In this document: positions 7,967 through 15,533 of the stretch, in pieces | Position numbering within the stretch: the first letter of the stretch is position 1 | Layout of the letters: every line of letters starts with the position of its first letter | Origin: Desulfobacterales bacterium | GTDB taxonomy: Bacteria; Desulfobacterota; Desulfobacteria; Desulfobacterales; JAHEIW01 | DNA length: 33,124 nucleotides | Direction: 5' to 3' | Assembly: GCA_030066985.1 (NCBI GenBank) | Contig: JASJAN010000073.1 | Span: 1 to 33,124 of the forward strand | Translations under genes and position numbers: made by a program | The notes under the pieces: model-generated | The model's input: the letters and a program-made list of their open reading frames with translations, nothing else | Told to the model about the DNA's origin: nothing | Database searches by the model: none

Positions 7967-8311
7967 TTACTTCTTCATCGATTTCTGAAAAGCAGCTTCA
8001 GCCTGTTTCGCTTTTTCCTCTGCGATTCTCGCCTGTTCCTCTGCGATTCTCTCCTTTTCAGCTGCGATTCTCTCTCTTTCCTCTGCTCTCCTTTCAGCTT
8101 CCTCAGCGCGCTCCACTGCTTCATTGGCTTTCTGCACAGCCTCATCGGCTGCTGCCTTGGCAGCTTCGGCATCCTGGGCCGCCTGATCGGCTTTCGCGCC
8201 AATCGCCTTTTCCCGTGCCTGCACCTCCTCGAGATCACTTTTTGTTGCGCAACCCCCTATAGCAATAGCGAGAGCAAGCATTATTGAGATCACTAATAGA
8301 CTTTTTTTCAT
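7967..8311 (-). CDS. Braun-lipoprotein-like alanine-zipper lipoprotein
   Basis: The 114-residue product has a lipoprotein signal with lipobox AIGGC (Cys21). A long, uninterrupted Ala/Glu/Lys/Arg-rich helix follows, with Ala recurring in heptad-like fashion, like the alanine-zipper region of Lpp. The C-terminus is ...FQKSMKK; in E. coli Lpp the C-terminal Lys side chain is the group joined to peptidoglycan by L,D-transpeptidases. It is therefore probably a major outer-membrane lipoprotein tethered to the wall. The start at 8311 is set by a near-perfect AGGAGGTGA site; an in-frame start at 8395 adds a hydrophilic leader that would disrupt the signal peptide. Flanking YkuD enzymes at 6871 and 8535 are the expected partners. 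The strong ribosome binding site and own terminator suggest high expression. Confidence 0.85.
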   Translation of the reverse strand: MKKSLLVISIMLALAIAIGGCATKSDLEEVQAREKAIGAKADQAAQDAEAAKAAADEAVQKANEAVERAEEAERRAEERERIAAEKERIAEEQARIAEEKAKQAEAAFQKSMKK

Positions 8312-8419
8312 AATGTCGTCACCTCCTTTCAGTTCAGTTCGCTTTGTCATAAGAGCGACTGTAGTGTTCCAGTTTACTTCAGAAAAATGTTTCACATTGG
8401 TTACTTACCTGATTCAAAT

Positions 8420-8448
8420 ATGGTATCTCTTTTGGCGGTAAAGTACAA
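8420..8448 (-). promoter_or_regulatory. Possible sigma70 promoter of the Lpp-like gene
   Basis: On the minus strand TTGTAC (8448-8443) and TACCAT (8425-8420) are separated by 17 nt, with four of six consensus bases each. It lies about 110 nt upstream of the Lpp-like start. This is the best match in the gap, but it is weak. Confidence 0.35.
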
Positions 8449-8534
8449 CTATTGCCTGATTTCTCAATGCAGGATCACCTCAGGCGCTGCATAGAGATAT
8501 ATCAATAATTTAAGCGGCTTGAAAGCACAATGGG

Positions 8535-9896
8535 CTAACCCCTATTGGTCGGTTCAACCAATATAGAGTCTATTTCCAAATCAATTTTCAAACGTTTTGC
8601 TGCGTTTTTCGCTTCGCTCCTGTTTTTAAAAGGCCCAGCAAGAACACGGTGGCGACCGCTCGTTGACAACACCCTTGCCGGTATTGGTGGACCCTGGTGG
8701 TTAATAATTGCCGCAAGCCTTAAAGCGTCAACCTCGTCGCGCAAAGTAGCCGCCAGAACATACCACGCGTCCGGTTTGAGTTCCGGTATTTCCGGTTTGC
8801 CATACAATTTATTTGGACGCCTTAGATTTAAGGTTTCCGAATATCTCTTTTGCCTTCCATTCCGGATATCAAATAGGGGAACCGGAAATCCGCGGGCCTC
8901 GCCCATTACTTGCCCAACCCTTTTCCAGTCAAAGGCGTGTCCTGTCCTCTTTTCAATATTTCTCAATTGTGCATATGCCCTCTTCATCTCAGCGGTGCCT
9001 GATCCTTCAAAAGGCTTATGCGCTTCCAGGTAAATGATGCCATCACGCTGGCCGACCAGATACGGCTGATGAACAATGCGTACAGGTGTTTTTACCGGCG
9101 TGTTTTTGAAAAGTCTTTTTATGTCTTCCGGATAGAGTCTTATGCAGCCATATGTTGCCCTGAGACCGATACTGGCCGGTTTATTCGTACCGTGGACCAA
9201 ATAGCCTGACTTGCTTAGATAGAGCGCGTGTTCTCCCAATGGATTCAGTGGTCCCGGTGGTATCTTCGCGGGCAGCGGATCTCCCTTTTTGCGATGATCT
9301 CTGGCAATCACAGCCGGTACATACCAGGTCGGCCGGTACTTCTTGCGCGTTATAACCATTTTGCCCATGGGCGTAGGCTGCTCTGTGGTTCCGATACCGA
9401 CCGGATAGGTCGACACGGCCAATAGTTGTCCATCTTTTCTAAAATAAAAGAGCCTCATAGCCGCCAGGTTGACCACGATACCTTCTCTACGGGCGTCTGG
9501 CAGAATAAAACTCAGCGGCAACAGGATGCGCCCGCCGGCCTCAGGCACCCATGTGTCTACCCCCGGATTCGCAGCACTGACGGTATTGATTCCCAAGCTG
9601 AAGTGCCTGGCAATATCCGGCAACGTATCCCCTCTTTCAACTCTGACGGCCGCCAGCCGGCCAATGACGTCATCTTCTTTTGTAACGAAGAAATCATTTC
9701 GTTCGATCTTATCCTCTGAGTGGATATGAAGCGGCACTGATTTAACGGCTTCTTGCATTTCAGCACATCCATGGAAAGATAAGATAAATATCGAAAGAAT
9801 GATGAGATGAAGCCTGTTGGACAAAGTTGACAGCTCACTAATTCGGCATGGGGGTTTATAGACTATCTTTTTTAATGAAGAAATATTGAAAACCAT
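8535..9896 (-). CDS. L,D-transpeptidase lipoprotein with LysM and C-terminal SPOR domain
   Basis: The 453-residue protein contains a lipobox (FHGC, Cys44), a LysM-type peptidoglycan-binding motif (about 83-128: VERGDTLPDIARHFSLGINTV...), a YkuD domain with GYLVHGTNKP (His235) and ATYGCIRL (catalytic Cys251), and a C-terminal SPOR-like domain (about 375-447). The LysM-YkuD core is that of the ErfK/YbiS group, whose members attach Lpp to peptidoglycan. SPOR domains bind denuded glycan strands, often at division sites, so this enzyme may be septally directed. The ATG at 9896 lacks a clear ribosome binding site; a TTG at 9824 would put the lipobox Cys at residue 20 and looks more natural. Its gene lies upstream of the Lpp-like gene on the same strand. 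Confidence 0.87.
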   Translation of the reverse strand: MVFNISSLKKIVYKPPCRISELSTLSNRLHLIILSIFILSFHGCAEMQEAVKSVPLHIHSEDKIERNDFFVTKEDDVIGRLAAVRVERGDTLPDIARHFSLGINTVSAANPGVDTWVPEAGGRILLPLSFILPDARREGIVVNLAAMRLFYFRKDGQLLAVSTYPVGIGTTEQPTPMGKMVITRKKYRPTWYVPAVIARDHRKKGDPLPAKIPPGPLNPLGEHALYLSKSGYLVHGTNKPASIGLRATYGCIRLYPEDIKRLFKNTPVKTPVRIVHQPYLVGQRDGIIYLEAHKPFEGSGTAEMKRAYAQLRNIEKRTGHAFDWKRVGQVMGEARGFPVPLFDIRNGRQKRYSETLNLRRPNKLYGKPEIPELKPDAWYVLAATLRDEVDALRLAAIINHQGPPIPARVLSTSGRHRVLAGPFKNRSEAKNAAKRLKIDLEIDSILVEPTNRG

Positions 9897-10040
9897 CTCT
9901 CAGCAAAACCGGATCGTATTGACGCGCAAGGCCCGATTCCATCGCAAGATCAACAGCGCGCTATTTATTAAACCATATCAAGTATCGCTGAAATATTCAA
10001 ATAAATGCAACCTATTTTGAGATATTTCAGGAAGCCGAAA

Positions 10041-10063
10041 CTTAATAACTTTTTGATAATTTT
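10041..10063. repeat. AT-rich 23-nt motif, copy 1
   Basis: CTTAATAAC followed by TTTTTGATAATTTT recurs at 12002-12024 with a single A/T difference. Both copies are intergenic, and copy 1 lies about 100 nt before element B. Function unknown. Confidence 0.4.
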
Positions 10064-10163
10064 AAGAAAGTGACACTTATAAAGTTGAATTGACTTGGAA
10101 CTTGCACTTAGGGGGCAGAATATAGGTATCTTACAAAATCCAAGATTAATATAAACCTGATAA

Positions 10164-10317
10164 GCGAATATGCAACCAGAACTGCACAAAAGCCGGCTTA
10201 ATGTCGTTTAAGCTAGCTTTTATTTTATTAACTAATTGATTTAATTTATAATTTATCAATTTTGGCCTTTGGCACCTGCAAAATTGAAAGGCGTAACCCT
10301 TCGGTTACGCCTTTTTA
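10164..10317 (+). ncRNA. Intergenic element copy B: candidate small RNA ending in a terminator
   Basis: Copy B shares its block order and spacing with copy A (4298-4449): GCGAATATGCA-CCAG-ACTG at 10164-10184, AGCTTTTATTTTAT at 10215-10228, GGCACC at 10271-10276 and a terminal hairpin from 10287. The hairpin stem sequence differs almost completely from that of copy A while pairing stays perfect, so structure rather than sequence is kept there. The neighbours are minus-strand genes: the transpeptidase reads away on the left and the acidic protein gene ends on the right. No plus-strand protein gene leads into the terminator. Confidence 0.5.
10287..10317 (+). terminator. Intrinsic terminator at the end of element B
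   Basis: A 12-bp perfect stem AAAGGCGTAACC / GGTTACGCCTTT (10287-10298 / 10303-10314) with a CTTC loop is followed by T's. On the minus strand it lies 80 nt beyond the acidic protein gene and is followed by CAATTTT, so it may act in both directions. Confidence 0.8.
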
Positions 10318-10393
10318 ATTGGTCGCGTGTTGGCCAGCTTATCAAAACGCCGAGCAAAATTTTTAAAAAGAACATCAGTCCTTAGATTTGAGG

Positions 10394-11395
10394 TTATCCC
10401 TCGGCTTTTTTCTCAAGCTCATCCAATTTTCCGGGTTCGGTAACAGCAATGTCGACCAGGGCTTTGGGGATGGAGCTCTGCTCGCACATAACCCTGATTT
10501 CTTTTTCTTGATCACTGAATTCCATGATCTCGCGGATGGCCTCGATATGATCCAGCATCTCATCCGGCGAAATATCATCCAGCGAAGGCCCTTCGGCCGC
10601 CGCTTTTTTCTTGGCAGCCTCCTCTTCCGCCAATCTTTGCTTTTCTTTTAACTCTTCTTCCATTGCCTTTTTGGCACCATCGATGGCATCTTGGTCGACT
10701 TGGGCCATCTCGAGAATCAGTTCCTCGGCAACGTCATTCTCAAAAAGATGCTTGACCCGATCGACATCGGACTTGCCCTCTACCGCCTCTAGCAGCGTTG
10801 CGACCCTTGCCCTCTCGGCGCGTTCCTTTTCCACCTCGGCATTTACCTGTGCCAGCTTCTCATCGGTGATATCCAGTGCGCTGGTGATCACTTCAGGAGA
10901 CAGTTCCTCCTCAATAAAGTATCTGATGCCTTCATCGTCCGGCAGGCTTTTGGCCTTGCGAATCATCAGATCAAGTTTTGTCTGCTCAACAATCGCTACC
11001 ACATCCTCTCTACGCGCGGAATTCTTGAGTCCGGGCCAGGTCTTTGCAATTTCGTCGATGAGGTTTGTCGTCGCAGCATAAGGATTAGCAACGTCTTCTA
11101 ACGTGAGCGCCTCGATCGCAGTGTTGAAATCCTGCATCAGGGGCCGGCCGACTTTGCTGGCTTCATTCATAGCCCATCGCAATTGAAGCATATTGCCCCC
11201 ATGGCGCGATACATTGTAACCCGCATTGTCGAGTTCGCCCGCAATCCGTTGAATCGATGCTTCAAGGCTTTCCCCCGAGAGGTCCTGCTCCTCCAGCCCA
11301 AGGATATTTTCTTCAATAGACAACCAGAGAGGTTTTTTTTCTGTTGCTTCTTCTGTTGTTTCCTCTGTTACTTCTTCTGTTACTTCTTCTGTCAT
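10394..11395 (-). CDS. Acidic coiled-coil protein of unknown function
   Basis: I do not recognise this 333-residue protein. It has no signal peptide or membrane segment. The first 20 residues are a four-residue tandem repeat (TEEV TEEV TEET TEEA), encoded by a 12-bp DNA repeat at about 11340-11397. The middle is helical with conserved-looking polar segments (DLMIRKAKSLPDDEGIRYF), and residues about 195-275 form a highly charged coiled coil (KEKQRLAEEEAAKKKAAAEG). It is strongly acidic and probably cytoplasmic. AAGGAGATT precedes the ATG at good distance, which supports expression. It sits between element B downstream and the YbiI-like gene upstream on the same strand (144-nt gap). The slippage-prone repeat may vary in length between strains. 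Confidence 0.75.
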   Translation of the reverse strand: MTEEVTEEVTEETTEEATEKKPLWLSIEENILGLEEQDLSGESLEASIQRIAGELDNAGYNVSRHGGNMLQLRWAMNEASKVGRPLMQDFNTAIEALTLEDVANPYAATTNLIDEIAKTWPGLKNSARREDVVAIVEQTKLDLMIRKAKSLPDDEGIRYFIEEELSPEVITSALDITDEKLAQVNAEVEKERAERARVATLLEAVEGKSDVDRVKHLFENDVAEELILEMAQVDQDAIDGAKKAMEEELKEKQRLAEEEAAKKKAAAEGPSLDDISPDEMLDHIEAIREIMEFSDQEKEIRVMCEQSSIPKALVDIAVTEPGKLDELEKKAEG

Positions 11396-11539
11396 TTTCC
11401 AATCTCCTTTTTAAATTATTTAGCCGATCAATATATGCCGACCGAATCCCTTCTAAACAATGGAATCGGTTCCATTTTCGCTGTATGGTTGTCTGCAAAG
11501 ATTTCGTTTATATACAATTATGGCATCAAAATCAATGGA

Positions 11540-11806
11540 TTACTTTAACTGGCTATCTTTGCTGCCGCGCCGATTGAACCCCGTGGATGTGGTCTGATCT
11601 TTTTCGCGCTCTGACTGGCAGTCGACGCATAAGCGGACGCCGGGGATGGCCTTGCGACGCGCTTCGGGTATAACAGAATCGCATAGCTCACACCGGGTTG
11701 CGCTCTGGCCATTGGGCAAACGACTCCTGGCCAGCTTTACGGCGTCTTTTACACTGGCATCAATTTGCTCCTGCACACCCCCATCACGGGTCCATCCACC
11801 GGCCAT
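11540..11806 (-). CDS. DksA/TraR-type C4 zinc-finger protein, YbiI-like
   Basis: The 88-residue protein closely follows E. coli YbiI along its length. It opens AGGWTRDGGVQEQID, carries the four-Cys zinc finger CELCDSVIPEARRKAIPGVRLCVDC, and ends GFNRRGSKDSQLK, where YbiI ends in nearly the same way. The family is related to DksA/TraR, which act at the secondary channel of RNA polymerase; the role of YbiI itself is not established to my knowledge. Two adjacent ATG codons occur; the second (11806) is chosen because AGGAG is 6 nt from it and only 3 nt from the first. It is cytoplasmic and appears monocistronic. Confidence 0.92.
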   Translation of the reverse strand: MAGGWTRDGGVQEQIDASVKDAVKLARSRLPNGQSATRCELCDSVIPEARRKAIPGVRLCVDCQSEREKDQTTSTGFNRRGSKDSQLK

Positions 11807-12217
11807 CATAAGCTCCTGCTAAAAAATAGTCCGTATAGGTTATTTTCAGGCTCATCCATATGAAAAACTGCGCCAGTTTGCAAGAGTTGAATTGGCTAAA
11901 TGGCGGGCGTCAGATCATATTCCGAGCTTGTGACATTGATATGCCGTGCGGCATCCATAGACTCGCAAAAGTGTGTGGCCGTGTCCTACGCCGGGCTAAA
12001 TCTTAATAACATTTTGATAATTTTTATTATTTTTAAGCCACAGTTTCAGCTCCAGCATCACAAGCAATCATACGGACACGGAATCTGCACCAACAATATG
12101 GACAATTCAACCCTAAAAATCCTAATGAAAAGGGACTAAACTGTTCTAAGAAGCGTTTAACCTTAGGTTTTTAAAATAGCTGTCAGGACACAAGATCTGA
12201 TGCTTTACTTGATGCGA
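11807..12217. other. Non-coding gap with AT-rich motif copy 2
   Basis: No convincing gene is visible on either strand. The 23-nt motif at 12002-12024 matches 10041-10063 except at one base. A small perfect hairpin ATGCCG-TG-CGGCAT lies near 11941. Short frames here have no ribosome binding site and no recognisable features. Confidence 0.5.
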
Positions 12218-12420
12218 ATGAAATTTGCCAGACGCGACTTTATTAAAGGCGTGGCTGCAGCAGGGCATCTGGACCGGTTCAGAATATGCCGACAACATCA
12301 AGCTCATTAATTTGCCGGTTTTGAAAACCCATGCGGGAACCGGTATCACAGGGGCTTTAAAGCATGCATAGGGTATTTTTTCTATGGCGGACGGCAGTAA
12401 GGACGACGGCGCTGGCATCA
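12218..12420 (+). pseudogene. Relic of a Tat-exported DUF362-family gene
   Basis: An ATG at 12218 opens MKFARRDFIKGVAAAG, a clear twin-arginine signal. The frame then departs from it. In another frame the same strand reads IKLINLPVLKTHAGTGITGALKHA, the signature of the DUF362 (iron-sulfur-associated) family, then a TAG where Tyr is expected, then GIFSMADGS. The signal is thus joined directly to an internal part of the domain, implying a large internal deletion, a frameshift and a nonsense codon. Beyond about 12420 no homology is recognisable. A minus-strand frame over the same bases (12146-12586) has no supporting features. Confidence 0.75.
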
Positions 12421-12564
12421 GTGGCAGTCGTAGCGATTCCAGTTGTTTTATACAAGCCACACGCCTATAAAAAAAGAGCCCAGTGATCTCTGGCATCTTA
12501 TGTCTGATTCCCCCACCACAGACACATCCCTGATGATTCGCATCAAATCTAACCCAATTGATTA

Positions 12565-12617
12565 TTGACAAACATTTTTGGTGCATTACTACATTGTAAA
12601 CAGGCAGTAATTTACTG
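12565..12617 (+). promoter_or_regulatory. Possible promoter and palindromic operator before the 12706 gene
   Basis: TTGACA (12565-12570) and TACATT (12590-12595) are separated by a long 19-nt spacer. Ten bases further on, CAGTAA-T-TTACTG (12605-12617) is a perfect palindrome around one base, of the size bound by a dimeric repressor. It lies about 90 nt upstream of the gene start. The palindrome is certain; its role is inference. Confidence 0.35.
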
Positions 12618-12705
12618 TCATTGCTTGAAATCCTGATTTAAACCTTTCATTAGCAAACTTCCAATTCGGTAGTCAAAATGATGTCACATAAGGAGATGAT
12701 GAACC

Positions 12706-13953
12706 ATGAATACCATACTGACTGAACTCAAAGGCGTTAAGGTTCGAAGTCGAGGCGGGGTCATCACCAACTTCAACAAAGAAAAGGCAGTTGGTTCAAT
12801 GGTCATGGCGGGATTGCCGAGTGAGCTGGCAATCGAGACAGCATCAAAGGCGACTCAAATGTTGGCCACCCGTGAAAATGAGATCGGAGAATTTCAAATC
12901 AAATCAAATGATCTGATTAATCTATTTTGGATGCTCAACAAAGATTCAGATATTTTCGGTGCCGTTCGACTGATTGATTCATTGGGTTTAATCGAAAAAG
13001 TCGCATTGCCCATCCATAGCAGAATCGTCGTTAAAGGAGAAAATGTCGAATTCGAGCTATATGAAGACATCAGCAACGATACCTTTAATGAGCCCGGTGT
13101 CATCGCCACCCGCTACCAATTCATTGACGGAAAAAGAACTAAAACGCTTACCATGGCCTTAAAGCGGATCGCACGAGATCTGCAACAGCTGGGAGACGCC
13201 TTGCTGACCGTTGAAGCGGCGTTTGATAAAGAACCGGTTGATGATGAGAAGCTGGCCGCACATCGATTTAAAACAGCTGTGGAAGCCAGAAGCCTCATCG
13301 TCCGTCATGGTAAACTCACTGTATTTGAAAACAGCAAGGCGAAAACGACTTTTTTTATCAATGACAGAGGGTTTTACATCGAGTATCCGGGATTGGGGCC
13401 ATCCGGACCTGATTTTCTGGCCATTCCTGTAACCCCTTCCACTGTACCGCCAATTTTTGCAAGTACGGAAACCCGTGACAAGGAAGATGTCACCGTTTTT
13501 ATGGAAGAGAATGTCTTTGGCCCGGGTCCAATGGAGCACTGGTATTCGCCGCTCGCAAACGCATTTGCCTTTTTGAATCCTTTTTGGGATTATCTGGAGG
13601 ACTTGGATGATTTTTGCGATGAAGTCATCGATGATATCGATTCAGATGAATGTATAGAAGAGCTGCGAGTCCACAGTCATGGTAACAGCAGTCTGATCAG
13701 AATGGGAGGCGATAACATTACCTTAAGTGATTTTGATGCCGCTGGTAATCCGAAACCGGGAAACGTCAAAGACTGGCTGGACAAGCTAAAACCCAAAATG
13801 TGCAACCCCAGTGAAATTATTTTTGATGCCTGCGGTCAAGGCAGGGGTGATATGCTGCGGTATATGTCAAATTATCTGGGTCCCAATGTTACCGTGAGCG
13901 GATTCAGCGGATTGGGCAACCCGGTCACGGGTGGCGACTTGCATTTTACCTGA
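12706..13953 (+). CDS. Uncharacterised protein: possible ATP-cone-like N-terminus and caspase-like His/Cys C-terminus
   Basis: This 415-residue protein matches no family I know end to end. Residues 10-55 (VKVRSRGGVITNFNKEKAV... LAIETASKATQML) resemble an ATP-cone, the small nucleotide-binding module of ribonucleotide reductases and NrdR. The middle (about 105-310) is unrecognised and ends in a very acidic stretch (DYLEDLDDFCDEVIDDIDSD). The C-terminus has RVHSHGNSSLIRMGG (His323, His325) and IIFDACGQGRGDML (Cys376), the order and spacing of the catalytic dyad in clan CD (caspase/clostripain-like, DUF4347-like) domains. There is no signal peptide. AAGGAG precedes the ATG. It stands alone on the plus strand between a decayed region and a minus-strand operon. 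Confidence is high that it is a gene, moderate for the C-terminal fold and low for the N-terminal one. Confidence 0.8.
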   Translation: MNTILTELKGVKVRSRGGVITNFNKEKAVGSMVMAGLPSELAIETASKATQMLATRENEIGEFQIKSNDLINLFWMLNKDSDIFGAVRLIDSLGLIEKVALPIHSRIVVKGENVEFELYEDISNDTFNEPGVIATRYQFIDGKRTKTLTMALKRIARDLQQLGDALLTVEAAFDKEPVDDEKLAAHRFKTAVEARSLIVRHGKLTVFENSKAKTTFFINDRGFYIEYPGLGPSGPDFLAIPVTPSTVPPIFASTETRDKEDVTVFMEENVFGPGPMEHWYSPLANAFAFLNPFWDYLEDLDDFCDEVIDDIDSDECIEELRVHSHGNSSLIRMGGDNITLSDFDAAGNPKPGNVKDWLDKLKPKMCNPSEIIFDACGQGRGDMLRYMSNYLGPNVTVSGFSGLGNPVTGGDLHFT

Positions 13954-14324
13954 TGCGATATCGCGGCAATAGCTGCATAGACCACAGAAGTTAAGGTTTC
14001 CAGATGCGTCAACACAAAAAAATGTTGGCGCAATTACGATCGACTTCTAAAGGTGCGGAATTTTCCGCTGTGGGGCAGCCAAACTTTTCTATGGCCTACC
14101 GCACATAAAACTCCATGCTGAAAGGGGCTTCACAGTAACCCTGTTATTTGGCTTGCAAGGTTACCGCCTGACACCTTTCTTTTTGCGTTTCCTTTTCCAG
14201 CAGGGGCAGTTCATCTAACGGTGTGAGCTGCCCCTTTCCTATTTGGTTGTGAATTTGAAATGGAGGGACAAGGGGAGAAATAGCATCGAAGGCTGCGCCC
14301 AACTCGCAGGCCGAAAAAAATTCG
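13954..14324. other. Intergenic region with one stable hairpin
   Basis: This 371-nt gap separates two converging genes. AGGGGCAGTTCA (14202-14213) and TGAGCTGCCCCT (14224-14235) can pair over 12 bp (one G-U) and are followed by TTCC on the plus strand, a weak terminator candidate for the gene ending at 13953, though 250 nt away. A perfect GCGATATCGC palindrome lies at 13955-13964. A minus-strand frame crossing this gap into the methyltransferase gene is not supported. Confidence 0.4.
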
Positions 14325-15383
14325 TTACGGATCGGAATCAGACTCATCGGGAAACGGCACAAATCGGCATTCGATGTACGCTTTTTTTTGGGATGTTTCG
14401 TCACCCAGAATCGGATGCAGCGCCATATCGGGCGAATATTCGCTGGCGGGCACCTGACGCCCCAGGGCCTCGGCCATTGCCCGCACGTGGTGGGGACCGG
14501 CCCCGCAGCAGATACCGATATAGTTGATGCCCATCTCACGGACCCGCACCGCAAAATCAGCCATCTCGTACCGTGTGAGCACAAATGGGTCCAGTGCCAC
14601 CGGAAAGGCAATTTGTCCGTCAGACAACTGCAAATCAAAAAAGCTGGGGCTTTTATTGTCAGTACGATAGGGCACCGGCAGCGCGGCCACATGCCCGCTG
14701 ACAGCTTGCCGGATGTCTTCTAAAATCGGCAGCATGGTCTGCGGGCCTCGGCCGCAATTTAGGCCCACCACATCGGCACCGTTTTCCTCAAGAATTCGGC
14801 AAGCCTTGGCCCAGCTGTAACCATCACAGCTTTGAGCGGTGGCGGGTGTAAACGTGACCACGGCCGCAAGACCGGCTGCTTTAATCACCTCCAGGGCAAT
14901 CAAGGCTTCACCCAGGTGGCTGAAGGTTTCAGCAACAATAAAATCAACACCTCCCTGTATTGCCCATTGCACCTGTTCGCTGAAAATGGCCCTGATTTTT
15001 CTTTCTGATGCTTCCGTGTGGCTGCTGTCATATTCCCATGTATTGCAGATGTTTCCCGCCGTTAGGCCTTTGTGGGTGTCAGCCACCTTTTTGGCCAGCT
15101 CAACCGCCTTTATATTTAAAGTTTCGAGCTGATCTTCCAATCCGACTGATTTCATTTTTGAGCGGTGGCCATAGTACGTAAAGGCGACCACGACATCACT
15201 ACCCATTCGCATGAACTCCGTATGGAGGTCCCGCACCGCATTTGGAAATTTTAAAACAGCTTCCGGCACAAAGGGCCCAGCCTTGAGATACCCTCTTCTT
15301 TCGAGTTCAAAAAGGTAGCCTTCAGCAACCAGGACAACATCATTTTCCAGTTTATCCAATAGATCGGTCTTTGGAGATGTCAT
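14325..15383 (-). CDS. Homocysteine S-methyltransferase family (BHMT-type) protein
   Basis: The 352-residue protein is a single Pfam S-methyl_trans/BHMT-type barrel. The three zinc-binding cysteines are visible: GLNCGRGP (Cys210) and GICCGAGP (Cys292, Cys293). The segment DVVVAFTYYGHRSKM corresponds to the family's early barrel strands. Members move a methyl group from betaine, S-methylmethionine or a related donor to homocysteine; the donor cannot be read here. The ATG at 15383 is chosen for AAGGAA about 7 nt upstream; an upstream in-frame TTG at 15422 has no site. It is 150 nt downstream of the selenoprotein redoxin gene on the same strand. With the MetE-like protein at 5791 it suggests more than one methionine or methyl route in this organism. 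Confidence 0.87.
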   Translation of the reverse strand: MTSPKTDLLDKLENDVVLVAEGYLFELERRGYLKAGPFVPEAVLKFPNAVRDLHTEFMRMGSDVVVAFTYYGHRSKMKSVGLEDQLETLNIKAVELAKKVADTHKGLTAGNICNTWEYDSSHTEASERKIRAIFSEQVQWAIQGGVDFIVAETFSHLGEALIALEVIKAAGLAAVVTFTPATAQSCDGYSWAKACRILEENGADVVGLNCGRGPQTMLPILEDIRQAVSGHVAALPVPYRTDNKSPSFFDLQLSDGQIAFPVALDPFVLTRYEMADFAVRVREMGINYIGICCGAGPHHVRAMAEALGRQVPASEYSPDMALHPILGDETSQKKAYIECRFVPFPDESDSDP

Positions 15384-15533
15384 GCGCAATTCCTTGAAAT
15401 GAAATTTACTCACCACTTTCAAACAGCGGAGATCTCATGATAACAGGAGGTGACCTGCAACAAACGGGTGTTACGTTATTGTATATTTATTCTACTACGA
15501 CCGCAACTGAGTTTTTATATTTTGGAAATGGGA

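Noticed and set aside
11900-12139. 79-residue plus-strand frame in the 11.8-12.2 kb gap
   Set aside because: No ribosome binding site, and its middle is translated AT-rich repeat motif.
12374-12379. TAG in the DUF362 relic as a pyrrolysine codon
   Set aside because: The expected residue is Tyr, the gene also has a large deletion and a frame change, and DUF362 is not a Pyl family.
12146-12586. Minus-strand 146-residue frame
   Set aside because: It lies over the DUF362 relic in antisense, lacks a ribosome binding site and has no recognisable domain.
14144-14692. Minus-strand 182-residue frame overlapping the BHMT-like gene
   Set aside because: It is an out-of-frame shadow of the methyltransferase 3' end extending into the gap; no site and Cys/Trp/Pro-rich composition.
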